From Streptomyces sp. NBC_00554 (lineage in GTDB: Bacteria; Actinomycetota; Actinomycetes; Streptomycetales; Streptomycetaceae), in NCBI RefSeq assembly GCF_041431135.1, contig NZ_CP107799.1, forward strand, positions 3,596,001-3,660,000: a DNA stretch of 64,000 nucleotides, in the 5' to 3' direction. The notes beneath the pieces were generated by a model, which saw only the letters and a program-made list of their open reading frames with translations, did no database searches and was not told the DNA's origin. Below, piece after piece: positions 16,165-24,963 of this stretch. Position numbers and translations under genes: made by a program. Position 1 is the stretch's first letter; each line of letters opens with the position of its first letter.

Positions 16165-16548
16165 ACCCCGTTCGCTGCGGCGGGCCGTTCCCTGCGGCGG
16201 AGTGGTCAACCACCGCCTCGGACCGCCCCTGTTTCGCCATGGACCGTCACATATGGCCACAGATCGCCACTGTGACGCCCTCCTGCATCAGCACCATATC
16301 CACGGCATGCCCCGCTCAACACCGACTTCGCGAGATCAACTCACTGAAGGTGCGGGCTTGATCAACGGAGAGTGAGGCGCATATGCCACAACTCGGTACG
16401 CCAGTAAGGCCGTTGAGGGACCCGAGGGCCGCCAGAGGTCTTGACAACCCAATTGGTCTGGACCACCTTGTACCCCAACAACGGTGGCCACCGTTCCCCA
16501 TGCCCTCCCCACATCTTCCCCATCCCCTCCCCCTCACCGGAGGTCCCA
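16165..16548. other. Divergent intergenic region (384 bp)
   Basis: Holds a CGTCACA/TGTGACG inverted pair (16245-16251, 16271-16277), a possible regulator site for the minus-strand gene, and the chitinase promoter region with its DasR-type site. No coding sequence is supported. Confidence 0.6.
16441..16467 (+). promoter_or_regulatory. Chitinase promoter with DasR-responsive element
   Basis: TTGACA at 16441-16446 is a good -35. ATTGGTCTGGACCACC (16452-16467) matches the DasR element (core TGGTCTAGACCA) with one central change and lies between -35 and the expected -10. DasR is released by glucosamine-6-phosphate, so expression should follow chitin or GlcNAc supply. Confidence 0.75.
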
Positions 16549-18258
16549 GTGGACCGCGTATCAGGCATGCCCGGACGCAGACGCACTTGGGCGGGACTCC
16601 TCGCCGCCGCCGTCACCGCCTCCTTCCTCACCGTCGCCGGGCTCGCCACCGACGCCGAGGCCGCGGACATCAACAACGCCAAGAACGCCGGCTACGAGTC
16701 GGGCCTGACCAACTGGACGTGTTCCGCCGGCAGCGGTACGACCGTCACCTCGCCGGTGCACGGCGGCGCGGCCGCGCTGAAGGGCACGCCGGCCGGGCAG
16801 GACAACGCCAAGTGCACCCAGGCCGTCGCCGTCAAGCCCAACTCGACGTACACGCTGAGCGCCTGGGTGCAGGGCGGGTACTCCTACCTCGGCGTGACCG
16901 GCACGGGTACGACGGACGTGTCGACCTGGACGCCCGACTCCGCCGCCTGGAAGCAGCTGACGACCACCTTCACCACCGGCTCCTCGACGAGCTCGGTGAC
17001 GGTGTACACGCACGGCTGGTACGGGCAGGCCGCCTACTATGCCGACGACCTCTCGGTGTTCGGCCCGGACGGCGGCGGTGGCAGCGACCCGGCCCCGACG
17101 ATCCCCGCGGCCCCGGCCGGTCTGGCCGTCTCCTCCACGTCCTCGTCCTCCGTGTCCCTCGCCTGGAACACGGTCTCGGGCGCGACCGGCTACAACGTCT
17201 ACCAGGGCAGCACGAAGGTCCAGTCGGTGACTGGCGCCTCGGCGACCGTGTCCTCGCTGGCCGCCTCGACCTCGTACACCTTCCAGGTCACCGCGACGAA
17301 CTCGGCCGGTGAGTCGGCGAAGTCGGCGGCGGTCACCGGTACGACGACCGCGACCGGCGGCGGGGGCGGCACGCTGCCGAAGCACGCCGTGACCGGCTAC
17401 TGGCAGAACTTCAACAACGGCGCGACGGTCCAGCGGATCTCCGCCGTCCAGTCCCAGTACGACATCATCGCGGTCTCCTTCGCCGACGCCACGACGACGC
17501 CGGGCGCGGTCACCTTCAACCTCGACTCGGCCGGGCTCGGCGGCTACACCGTCGACCAGTTCAAGGCGGACATCGCCGCCAAGAAGGCCGCGGGCAAGAA
17601 GGTCATCATCTCCATCGGCGGCCAGAACGGCACGGTGACGATCAACGACTCGACGTCCGCGACGAACTTCGCCAACTCCGTCTACTCGCTGATGACGACG
17701 TACGGCTTCGACGGCGTCGACATCGACCTGGAGAACGGTCTCAACGCGACGTACATGTCGCAGGCGCTGAGGTCCCTGTCCAGCAAGGCGGGCTCCTCGC
17801 TCATCATCACGATGGCCCCGCAGACGATCGACATGCAGTCCACGTCCAACGCCTACTTCCAGACGGCGCTGAACATCAAGGACATCCTGACCGTCGTCAA
17901 CATGCAGTACTACAACAGCGGTTCGATGCTCGGCTGCGACGGCAAGGTGTACTCGCAGGGCTCGGTCGACTTCCTGACCGCGCTGGCCTGCATCCAGCTG
18001 GAGGGCGGCCTCGCCCCGTCCCAGGTGGGCCTCGGCCTCCCCGCCTCCACCAGCGGCGCGGGCAGCGGCTATGTCTCCCCGACGATCGTGAACAACGCCC
18101 TCGACTGCCTCGCCAAGGGCACGGGCTGCGGCACCTTCAAGCCGTCCAGGACCTACCCGGACCTGCGCGGCGCGATGACCTGGTCGACGAACTGGGACGC
18201 CACGGCGGGCAACGCGTGGTCGAACGCGGTCGGGCCGCACGTGCACGCGCTGCCGTAG
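16549..18258 (+). CDS. Secreted family 18 chitinase (CBM-FN3-GH18)
   Basis: 569 residues. A signal peptide (GRRRTWAGLLAAAVTASFL, cleavage near AEA-AD) precedes a galactose-binding-like carbohydrate module (about 40-178), a fibronectin III domain (187-268), a Gly-rich linker and a GH18 domain (about 280-565). The catalytic signature is FDGVDIDLE with Glu395 as acid/base, and the conserved IISIGG strand is present. It hydrolyses chitin outside the cell. GTG 16549 is chosen because GGAGG lies five bases upstream; the reading frame upstream covers the promoter and operator. Architecture matches Streptomyces ChiC/ChiD-like enzymes. Confidence 0.92.
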   Translation: MDRVSGMPGRRRTWAGLLAAAVTASFLTVAGLATDAEAADINNAKNAGYESGLTNWTCSAGSGTTVTSPVHGGAAALKGTPAGQDNAKCTQAVAVKPNSTYTLSAWVQGGYSYLGVTGTGTTDVSTWTPDSAAWKQLTTTFTTGSSTSSVTVYTHGWYGQAAYYADDLSVFGPDGGGGSDPAPTIPAAPAGLAVSSTSSSSVSLAWNTVSGATGYNVYQGSTKVQSVTGASATVSSLAASTSYTFQVTATNSAGESAKSAAVTGTTTATGGGGGTLPKHAVTGYWQNFNNGATVQRISAVQSQYDIIAVSFADATTTPGAVTFNLDSAGLGGYTVDQFKADIAAKKAAGKKVIISIGGQNGTVTINDSTSATNFANSVYSLMTTYGFDGVDIDLENGLNATYMSQALRSLSSKAGSSLIITMAPQTIDMQSTSNAYFQTALNIKDILTVVNMQYYNSGSMLGCDGKVYSQGSVDFLTALACIQLEGGLAPSQVGLGLPASTSGAGSGYVSPTIVNNALDCLAKGTGCGTFKPSRTYPDLRGAMTWSTNWDATAGNAWSNAVGPHVHALP

Positions 18259-18297
18259 CACCGTCCGGCACTGCACTGCCGTAGCACCGTCCGACAC
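18249..18297. repeat. Tandem duplication across the chitinase stop codon
   Basis: CTGCCGTAGCACCGTCCG occurs twice with a 26-base period, starting at about 18250 and 18276. The first copy contains the chitinase TAG. Confidence 0.75.
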
Positions 18298-18303
18298 CTC
18301 GCC

Positions 18304-18339
18304 TGTGCGGCGCCGCCGGAAAACCGGCGGCGCCGCACA
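18304..18339 (+). terminator. Chitinase transcription terminator
   Basis: A perfect 16-bp GC-rich stem (18304-18319 with 18324-18339) closes an AAAA loop; TTCTT follows shortly. No uninterrupted U tract, as is usual in Streptomyces. Confidence 0.85.
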
Positions 18340-18408
18340 CTTCTTGGTGAGGGATGCCTAAGGCGGGTGTCCTAGACTCTCGGAATCCCGAAGCAGGAGC
18401 CTCGCCAG

Positions 18409-19059
18409 ATGACACCCCCCGTGCAGATCCCCACGGACGAGTGCGCCTTCGACGACCCCGAGACCCGGCGGAACTGGCAGCTCGCACGGCTGCGCGCGGG
18501 TGCGGTGCTGCCGCCGGTCATCATTCTGCTGCTTGCCACCCTGGTGGTGATGGGGATGCTCGGGGACCGGCCCACGACGCAGCCGATGTGGATGCGCGTC
18601 GTCGGCCTCCTGTGTGTCGTCGCGGCCCCGTTCACCTTCGCCTACGCGCTGTACTCGTTGGGTCCTGTCCTGCGCCTGCGCAGGATCCGACGGATTCTTC
18701 GTGTGTACCCCTGGGAGTACCGCGCGTCCGTCCGTCCCGCCCCCGGCGTCAAGGACACGATGGCGCTCCCCGTGCGCGTACGGACCGACCCGGACGGCGA
18801 CTGGTCCAGGACCATGCGGGCGGTCAACCCGCTCCAGCGCAAACGCTGGACGGGCGAGATGGAGCACGGCGCCTGGTTCGCCGGCGACCCCGAGTTCGGC
18901 GGAGTGATCGCGCTGCCGGGGGCCACGGACCTCATGACACTGGAACGCGGCACCCGGACTCCCCCGGACCTGCACCGGGAGATCGCCCGCGACAAGGAGC
19001 GCATGGCACAGGCCAAGCGGGCCGGAATCGCCACGCTGAGCGCAAGCCTTCGCGCCTAG
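18409..19059 (+). CDS. Hypothetical two-helix membrane protein
   Basis: 216 residues, family not recognised. A short N-terminal region is followed by two transmembrane helices (VLPPVIILLLATLVVMGML and VVGLLCVVAAPFTFAYALY) and a cytoplasmic domain of about 130 residues with YPWEYRASVRPAPG and a GDPEFGGVIALPGATDLM segment. GGAG lies upstream of the ATG. A TAGACT -10 hexamer is visible at 18373. Streptomyces genomes carry similar proteins of unknown function. Confidence 0.75.
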   Translation: MTPPVQIPTDECAFDDPETRRNWQLARLRAGAVLPPVIILLLATLVVMGMLGDRPTTQPMWMRVVGLLCVVAAPFTFAYALYSLGPVLRLRRIRRILRVYPWEYRASVRPAPGVKDTMALPVRVRTDPDGDWSRTMRAVNPLQRKRWTGEMEHGAWFAGDPEFGGVIALPGATDLMTLERGTRTPPDLHREIARDKERMAQAKRAGIATLSASLRA

Positions 19060-19147
19060 GGCCGTCCGCGCCCGGCGGGGTGAAACATTTCCGTGGGTCC
19101 ACCGCATCAATGAAGTGAAGGCAGTTCGGGGGACGTCGGGGGAGTTC

Positions 19148-19663
19148 ATGAGACAGGGCCGGGCCGAGGGGTATCAGGAGTTCGCGGCGGCACGTGCGGG
19201 GCACATGTACCGCTCCGCGTGTCTGCTCACCGGTGGGGACACCCATCTCGCCGAGGACCTGGTGCAGGAGACACTCGGCCGGCTGTACGTCAGCTGGGGC
19301 CGGGTCTCGCGGGCCGACAACCCCGCGGGGTACGCCCAGACCGTCCTCACCCGTACGTTCCTCGCGCACCAGCGGCGCCGCAGCAGCAGGGAGCGTGCCA
19401 CCGACACGCTCCCCGACGTCCCCGACCCGCACTCGGCCGACGCCGACATGCCCCTGCGGCTGACCCTGGTCGAGGCGCTCGGCCGGCTGTCCGCCAAGGA
19501 CCGGGCGGTGGTCGTCCTGCGCTACTGGGAGGACCGCAGCATCGAGGAGACCGCCGACGCGATGAACGTCAGCTCGGCCGCGGTACGCACCCGCTGCGTC
19601 CGCGCCCTCGCCCGGCTGCGTGTCCTGCTCGGCGACGCCCTCGGCGAGTACGCCAAGTCCTGA
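19148..19663 (+). CDS. SigE-family ECF RNA polymerase sigma factor
   Basis: 171 residues. Region 2 is visible as HMYRSACLLTGGDTHLAEDLVQ, and region 4 as LSAKDRAVVVLRYWEDRSIE with the helix-turn-helix TADAMNVSSAAVRTRCVRAL. This is the actinomycete SigE-family (SCO-type) ECF group. ATG 19148 is chosen for the GGGGGAG just upstream. The following gene, 63 bases away, encodes a single-pass membrane protein that is a candidate anti-sigma or signalling partner. Confidence 0.9.
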   Translation: MRQGRAEGYQEFAAARAGHMYRSACLLTGGDTHLAEDLVQETLGRLYVSWGRVSRADNPAGYAQTVLTRTFLAHQRRRSSRERATDTLPDVPDPHSADADMPLRLTLVEALGRLSAKDRAVVVLRYWEDRSIEETADAMNVSSAAVRTRCVRALARLRVLLGDALGEYAKS

Positions 19664-19726
19664 ACCGGCGACTGCGCCGGCACCTTAACGACACTTGCAA
19701 CGACCTAGCGGAGAGGCTGGTTCGCC

Positions 19727-21025
19727 ATGCCCGTTGAAGACACCGAGGAACACTTCGAGGACCGGCTCGGCGCGGCCCTGCACCAGGCAGGCGGGACCTA
19801 CGAGACCGACCGGCGCACCCTGATCACCGCCGGGGAGGTACGCGGCCGCCGGCTCCTGGTGCGGCGCAAGGCGTCCGTCCTGGGCGGCGTCGCCGGCGTC
19901 GCGCTGGTGGGACTGGGCGGGGCGCTGCTCGTACCCGGAGGCGGGGGTGAGGGCGGCGAGCGGTCCGTGGCCGCGAGCGCGGGAGCCTCGAGCACGGGGT
20001 CTTCGACCGTGGGCCACGCGACGCCCGACGCGGTCTCCGGCGACGAACTCGTAAGCACCCTCGAAAAGCTGCTCCCCAAGGGCGAGTTCAGCGGACAGCA
20101 GTCGCGCGGCACGAACGAGACGCTGCCACCGTACGCAGGGCTCGTGTACGACGACGGCAAGGGCGAGGCGGCCGTAGCCGTCAGCCTCAACCAGGTCGAA
20201 CCGGGCAGCGAGCAGGCCCGCGCCGCGACCGCGTGCCCGGACAAGGTCCTGTTCGCGTACGACCCCGCGTGCGTGACGAGCAGACTGTCCGACGGCTCGG
20301 TGCTCACGATCTTCCAGGGGTACGAGTATCCGGACCTCCGCGTCCAGACGAAGTGGTGGACCGCGGACCTCGTCACCCCGCAGGGACAGCACGTCAACGT
20401 GAGCGAGTGGAACGCCGCCGCCGAGAAGGACGCGCCGGTCAGCAGGCCCGAACCGCCCTTGTCCACGGCGCAGTTGAAGAAGGTCGTCACGGCGCAGGCG
20501 TGGCTCACCGCCATCGACGCGTACTCCGAGTCCACGGAGAACGCGAAGGAGTCGCTGAAGCCCGAGCAGCCGAAGAACACCGGCCAGCCGCCCGCCGGCA
20601 TCGACGGCGCGACGATCCGGTCGACGCTCGTCTCCCTGCTCCCCGACGACGTCGAGGTGGTCGGACAGGGCGGCCAGGACACCGAGTACACCTATGTCGT
20701 GGTCGACGACGGACAGGGCGAGAGCCTCGTCCAGATCAACGTGCAGCCCGACATGTCGGACGTCGAGGACCAGCTCTTCGGCCCCGACGCCAAGACCCTG
20801 CCCGACGGCACGAAGGTCGCCACGCATCAGGGCCCTGGCGAGAAGGGCGGCGCGGGGGTCGTGATGTGGACCGCCGACACCATCAGGACCGACGGCAGGC
20901 GTGTGGTGGTCAGCGCCTTCAACTCCGGCAGCCAGGAGCGCGCCGCGACGCGCGGGACTCCGGCGCTCACGATCGAGCAGCTCGAGGCGATCGCCACGAG
21001 TGCGAAGTGGCTCGAGCTCGGCTGA
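19727..21025 (+). CDS. Single-pass membrane protein with duplicated extracellular domain, sigma-factor partner
   Basis: 432 residues. The N-terminal 55 residues are cytoplasmic, then one helix (VLGGVAGVALVGLGGALLV), a Gly/Ser linker and two related extracellular domains: ELVSTLEKLLPKGEF at about 106 and TIRSTLVSLLPDDVE at about 301 begin equivalent repeats, each containing a DDGKGEA or DDGQGES strand. No zinc anti-sigma motif (HxxxCxxC) is present. Adjacency to the sigma factor suggests anti-sigma or envelope-sensing function, but this is inference. The ATG follows a GGAGAGG. Confidence 0.75.
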   Translation: MPVEDTEEHFEDRLGAALHQAGGTYETDRRTLITAGEVRGRRLLVRRKASVLGGVAGVALVGLGGALLVPGGGGEGGERSVAASAGASSTGSSTVGHATPDAVSGDELVSTLEKLLPKGEFSGQQSRGTNETLPPYAGLVYDDGKGEAAVAVSLNQVEPGSEQARAATACPDKVLFAYDPACVTSRLSDGSVLTIFQGYEYPDLRVQTKWWTADLVTPQGQHVNVSEWNAAAEKDAPVSRPEPPLSTAQLKKVVTAQAWLTAIDAYSESTENAKESLKPEQPKNTGQPPAGIDGATIRSTLVSLLPDDVEVVGQGGQDTEYTYVVVDDGQGESLVQINVQPDMSDVEDQLFGPDAKTLPDGTKVATHQGPGEKGGAGVVMWTADTIRTDGRRVVVSAFNSGSQERAATRGTPALTIEQLEAIATSAKWLELG

Positions 21026-21058
21026 CATCCAGAAGAGTTCGGCTGACATCCAGAAGAG
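21018..21058. repeat. 21-bp tandem duplication across a stop codon
   Basis: TCGGCTGACATCCAGAAGAG occurs at 21018 and again at 21039, a 21-base period. The first copy carries the TGA of the preceding membrane protein gene. Confidence 0.9.
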
Positions 21059-21062
21059 ACCG

Positions 21063-22382
21063 CTAGAGGAAGTCCGCCCACGGCTGGTCCCAGATCTGCT
21101 TCACGCACAGGACCAGGAAGAGCAGTCCTGCGATGGCGAGCATGCCGTTGCTGAGCGGCCCGTTGCGCCACTCGCTCGGTGTGCGGGAGGAGTTGAGGAG
21201 CCAGATCAGGGTGAGGGCGAGGAACGGGAGGAAGGCGGCGCCCAGGACGCCGTACAGGATCACCAGGCGGAACGGCTGGCCCTGGAAGAGCAGGACGATC
21301 GGCGGGAAGGTCAGCCAGAGCAGGTACGCACGGAACGGCCAGGACTTCTCGCGGGCGCCCGAGGCCACTTCCTCCCCGGTCGTCCTGGTCCCGCGGTAGC
21401 GCTCCACGAAGTCGGCGAACATCAGGCTCACGCCGTGCCAGACGCCGATGAGCGAGGTGAAGGAGGTGGCGAAGAAGCCGATCAGGAAGAACTTGGCGGT
21501 CGCCGTGCCGTACTCGGCCTCCAGGATGTCGCTCAGCTGGATGAGGCCCTTGTCACCGCTCGCGATGGCCACGTTCGCGGAGTGCAGGAGCTCCGCGCCG
21601 ACGAAGAGCATCGAGATGACGAAGATGCCGGTGGTGATGTAGGCGACGCGGTTGTCGAGGCGCATCACCTTCATCCAGCCCGTGTTCGTCCAGCCCTTCG
21701 CGTTGACCCAATAGCCGTACGCCGCAAGGGTGATGGTGCCGCCGACCCCGCCGATCAGGCCGAGCGTGTTGAGGATCGAGTCCTTCTCGTCGGGGAGGAC
21801 GGGGAGAAGGCCGGCGAAGGCGTCGCCGAGGTTGGGGGTGACGCGGATCGCCAGGTAGACCGTGACGACGAACATCACGCCCACCAGCACGGTCATGACC
21901 TTCTCGAAGACCTCGTACTTGTTGAACCACACGAACACGAGGCCGACCAGGCCGCAGATGACCGCCCACGGCTTGATCGACCAGTCGTCCGGGAAGACGT
22001 CGGGGAACAGCGCCTGCAGCGGCAACGCGCTCGACGACATCGCCGCCGCGCCGTACACGAAGCCCCAGATGACCACGTAGACGACGAAGAAGTACGTCGT
22101 CCACCGGCCCAGGCTCGCCCAGCCGTCGAAGAGGGTCCGTCCGGTGGACAGATGCCAGCGGCCGGCCGCCTCGGCGAGGGAGATCTTGACCACGCAGCCG
22201 ATGACCGCGGCCCAGAGCAGGGTGTAGCCGAAGTTGCTGCCCGCGACGAGTGTCGCGACGAGGTCGCCGGCGCCCACGCCTGTCGCGGCGACGACGATGC
22301 CGGGGCCGATGTACTTCCAACTGGATTTGCGGGGCTGGGAGATGGACTCCCCTGACGCTGATTTCCCAGTGGTCTCCGTCAT
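21063..22382 (-). CDS. Nramp-family divalent metal transporter, atypical motifs
   Basis: 439 residues with about 11 transmembrane helices and the overall Nramp layout. TM1 reads YIGPGIVVAATGVGAGDLVA: the metal-binding DPGN of classical Nramp proteins is replaced by GVGAGD. TM6 reads GGTITLAAYGYWVNAKG where MPHN would be expected. It is therefore an Nramp-related protein of uncertain substrate, possibly not Mn or Fe. ATG 22382 is preferred; an in-frame GTG lies 12 codons earlier and neither has a strong ribosome-binding site. Confidence 0.8.
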   Translation of the reverse strand: MTETTGKSASGESISQPRKSSWKYIGPGIVVAATGVGAGDLVATLVAGSNFGYTLLWAAVIGCVVKISLAEAAGRWHLSTGRTLFDGWASLGRWTTYFFVVYVVIWGFVYGAAAMSSSALPLQALFPDVFPDDWSIKPWAVICGLVGLVFVWFNKYEVFEKVMTVLVGVMFVVTVYLAIRVTPNLGDAFAGLLPVLPDEKDSILNTLGLIGGVGGTITLAAYGYWVNAKGWTNTGWMKVMRLDNRVAYITTGIFVISMLFVGAELLHSANVAIASGDKGLIQLSDILEAEYGTATAKFFLIGFFATSFTSLIGVWHGVSLMFADFVERYRGTRTTGEEVASGAREKSWPFRAYLLWLTFPPIVLLFQGQPFRLVILYGVLGAAFLPFLALTLIWLLNSSRTPSEWRNGPLSNGMLAIAGLLFLVLCVKQIWDQPWADFL

Positions 22383-22717
22383 GTGATTCAAGAGAGCGTA
22401 AAGAACAGGTGGGCACAAGGGAGCGCGCTTCGATCATCACCCGATGTGCACAGGGAACCGGCCGGGCGACGATGACACGCCAGGGGGGGGCTACGGGCCA
22501 GGTGAGGGCGTCGGGCGGTAGCGTCCGCCTACATCCCCCGGCCCATTTTTCGGCCGATTCCCGCTACCGACCCATGGGTGTCTCTTGACCTGACCATGCC
22601 AGACCTTCACGATGAGCGCCACACCCGCACCAGGCACGTCGCACGGATCCACCCCCCACCCGCTCCACTCCCTTCGTTCCGGAGATCCCGGAACGCCCGG
22701 AGAAACAAGGAGACTTC
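22383..22717. other. Divergent intergenic region (335 bp)
   Basis: Contains the likely carboxypeptidase promoter at 22585-22613 and a G run at about 22482-22490. No gene is supported. Confidence 0.5.
22585..22613 (+). promoter_or_regulatory. HrdB-like promoter of the carboxypeptidase gene
   Basis: TTGACC (22585-22590), 17 bases, CACGAT (22608-22613). This would give a leader of about 100 bases before ATG 22718. Confidence 0.45.
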
Positions 22718-24085
22718 ATGCGACTTCGCATTCGCGGCAGCGGCGCCGGAACCACCGGAAAGAGACGCGGCCGCCGCACCGCCGCCTTCGCCACTCTGCT
22801 GGCGCTCGCCCTCGCGGCACCCCTCCTCACCGCGGCCACCGACGCCACGGCCGACGGCGCGAAGGCCCCCGCGGCCGAGGCGGACCCCGTCCGCCAGTAC
22901 GAGGTGCACACGCACTCGGACTCCGCGTCCCGTACGGCGATCCAGCAGACCGGCGTGACCGTGGACGAGGCCGACACGGAGACCGTCGTCGTCTCGGGCC
23001 GCGCGGACCAGATCAAGAAGCTGCGCTCGCTCGGCTACGAGGTCTCGCTGCTCGGCTCGGCACCGGACCGCTCGAGCGCGGCCGACGTGGGGGTCCTCGA
23101 CTTCCCCACGGCCGACTCGACCTACCACAACTACGCGGAGATGACGAGCGACATCAGCTCCGTCATCGCGGCCTACCCGAACCTCGTGAGCCAGCGCGTC
23201 ATCGGTACTTCGTACCAGGGCCGGAACATCGTCGCCCTCAAGATCAGCGACAACGTCGGTACGGACGAGGCCGAGCCCGAGGTGCTGTTCACCCACCACC
23301 AGCACGCCCGCGAGCACCTCACCGTCGAGATGGCGCTCTATCTGGTGAAGGAGCTGACCTCCAAGTACGCCACGGACTCCCGTGTCGCCAGCGTGGTCAA
23401 CTCCCGGGAGATCTGGATCATCCCGGACCTCAACCCGGACGGCGGCGAGTACGACATCGCGAGCGGCGCGTACCGCTCGTGGCGCAAGAACCGCCAGCCC
23501 AACTCCGGTTCGTCGTACGTCGGTACCGACCTCAACCGCAACTGGAACTACCAGTGGGGCTGCTGTGGCGGCTCCTCCGGGTCGACGTCCTCGGAGACCT
23601 ACCGCGGTACGGCACCCGAGTCCGCCCCCGAGGTCAAGGTCGTCGCCAACTTCGTACGCAGCCGGGTCGTCGGCGGCACCCAGCAGATCAAGACGGGCAT
23701 CGACTTCCACACGTACAGCCAACTGGTGCTGTGGCCCTACGGCTACACGACCGCCAACACCGCGACCGGTATGACGCTGGACGACCGCAACGCCTTCGCC
23801 GCGGTCGGCGGGAAGATGGCAGCCAGCAACGGTTACACGCCCGAGCAGTCCAGTGACCTCTACATCACGGACGGCTCGATCGACGACTGGCTGTGGGGCA
23901 ACCAGAAGATCTTCGCGTACACCTTCGAGATGTACCCGTCCTCCGCGTCCGGCGGCGGCTTCTACCCGCCCGACGAGGTCATCACCCGGGAGACGTCCCG
24001 CAACCGGGACGCGGTGCTGCAGCTGCTTGAGAACTCCGACTGCATGTACCGGTCCATCGGCAAGGAAGCGACGTACTGCGCGTGA
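22718..24085 (+). CDS. Secreted M14 zinc carboxypeptidase
   Basis: 455 residues. A basic N-terminus and hydrophobic core (TAAFATLLALALAAPLLTAA) form a signal peptide, followed by a propeptide and an M14 domain. Zinc ligands are His196 and Glu199 in HAREH and His331 in GIDFHTYS; the catalytic glutamate is Glu404 in YTFEMYP. PDLNPDGGEYD and DLNRNWNY are also typical of carboxypeptidase T-like enzymes. It removes C-terminal residues from extracellular peptides. It ends at a repeat-type bidirectional terminator. Confidence 0.9.
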   Translation: MRLRIRGSGAGTTGKRRGRRTAAFATLLALALAAPLLTAATDATADGAKAPAAEADPVRQYEVHTHSDSASRTAIQQTGVTVDEADTETVVVSGRADQIKKLRSLGYEVSLLGSAPDRSSAADVGVLDFPTADSTYHNYAEMTSDISSVIAAYPNLVSQRVIGTSYQGRNIVALKISDNVGTDEAEPEVLFTHHQHAREHLTVEMALYLVKELTSKYATDSRVASVVNSREIWIIPDLNPDGGEYDIASGAYRSWRKNRQPNSGSSYVGTDLNRNWNYQWGCCGGSSGSTSSETYRGTAPESAPEVKVVANFVRSRVVGGTQQIKTGIDFHTYSQLVLWPYGYTTANTATGMTLDDRNAFAAVGGKMAASNGYTPEQSSDLYITDGSIDDWLWGNQKIFAYTFEMYPSSASGGGFYPPDEVITRETSRNRDAVLQLLENSDCMYRSIGKEATYCA

Positions 24086-24123
24086 ACGCTCCGCTGAGTG
24101 AGGCGGACAACTACTAGGTCGTT

Positions 24124-24182
24124 GGGGAACTGCGGGCCGTACGTGGCCGGTCGCGCAGTTCCCCGCGCCCCTTACGGGGCGC
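24124..24182. terminator. Streptomyces-type intergenic palindrome / bidirectional terminator
   Basis: GGGGAACTGCG (24124-24134) pairs with CGCAGTTCCCC (24154-24164). A second hairpin, GCGCCCC (24165-24171) with GGGGCGC (24176-24182), follows at once. The sequence resembles a repeat very common between Streptomyces genes. It separates two convergent genes. Confidence 0.8.
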
Positions 24183-24804
24183 TGTCCTCGACGTCTGCCT
24201 TGGTGACCTCGGTCTCGTCGACCTCGGTGTCCGCCTCTTCCGCGTCCTCGTCGCCGTCCTCGAAGTAGGCGTCCAGGACCGCGTCCAGCCGTTCCTCCCA
24301 CTCGCCGAACCGCGCCCGGGACGCCGCCTCGATCTCGATCGGGTACCAGCGGCGGTCGGGAGTGTGGACGGTGATGGTGAACCGCCTGCCGAAGCGCGGG
24401 GACTCCGTCTCCACGGCGCCGATCTCGTCCCAGCGGAACTCGCACGCCTGGTCGTCCAGGGCGAGCCGTACGCCCTTGTGGTCGGCGGCGATCTTCGCGC
24501 GACGGTCGGAGGCCTCGAAGACGGGGCCGTCGGGGGCTTCGTCCTCCTCCGCCTCCTCGACCTCCTCGGACTTCTCTGCCTTCTCGAGATCGGCCTTCTC
24601 CAGATCGGCCTTCTCGAGAGAGGGTCCCTCGGACTCCTCGGCCTCGGCCTCGGCCTCCGGCTTCGCCTCCGCCTCGACGGAGTCGTCCGGGGACCCGGCG
24701 TCCGCCGGCTCTCCGGACACGGGTGAGGTGAGCCCGGGGATGAAGGCCGGGTCGAACCCGGCGCCTTCCAGGGGCTGGCTGCTCGAACCTATGCGCTGCT
24801 CCAC
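24172..24804 (-). CDS. Acidic hypothetical protein with C-terminal PH-like domain
   Basis: About 210 residues from GTG 24804. The N-terminal half is acidic and low in complexity, with three LEKAD pentapeptide repeats (about residues 63-77) followed by Glu/Ala runs. The C-terminal part (FEASDRRAKIAADHKGVRL to FGEWEERLDAVLDAYF) looks like a small bacterial PH-like beta domain. The frame is open further upstream but composition changes; a CATACT seven bases before the GTG suggests a leaderless transcript. Function unknown. Confidence 0.65.
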   Translation of the reverse strand: MEQRIGSSSQPLEGAGFDPAFIPGLTSPVSGEPADAGSPDDSVEAEAKPEAEAEAEESEGPSLEKADLEKADLEKAEKSEEVEEAEEDEAPDGPVFEASDRRAKIAADHKGVRLALDDQACEFRWDEIGAVETESPRFGRRFTITVHTPDRRWYPIEIEAASRARFGEWEERLDAVLDAYFEDGDEDAEEADTEVDETEVTKADVEDSAP

Positions 24805-24963
24805 AGCCGGAAGTATGGCGGACGAAGCTGTGCCATGGGGCGCCGGGGGCAGAAGGCTTCTTGGGGGATGGACGGTACGGGGGCGAATTCGAAGACCCTC
24901 CAGCAACACGCTCCAAGGCTGACCGAGACTCGTTGCCCGCGCGCACCACGAAGCGTCTACTGG

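Noticed and set aside
16441..16548. Chitinase starting at 16441
   Set aside because: This would translate the -35 and the DasR-type site; GTG 16549 has a proper ribosome-binding site and directly precedes the signal peptide.
24835..24963. Possible tRNA or attachment site beside the phage-like gene
   Set aside because: No cloverleaf, no T-arm consensus and no integrase were found.
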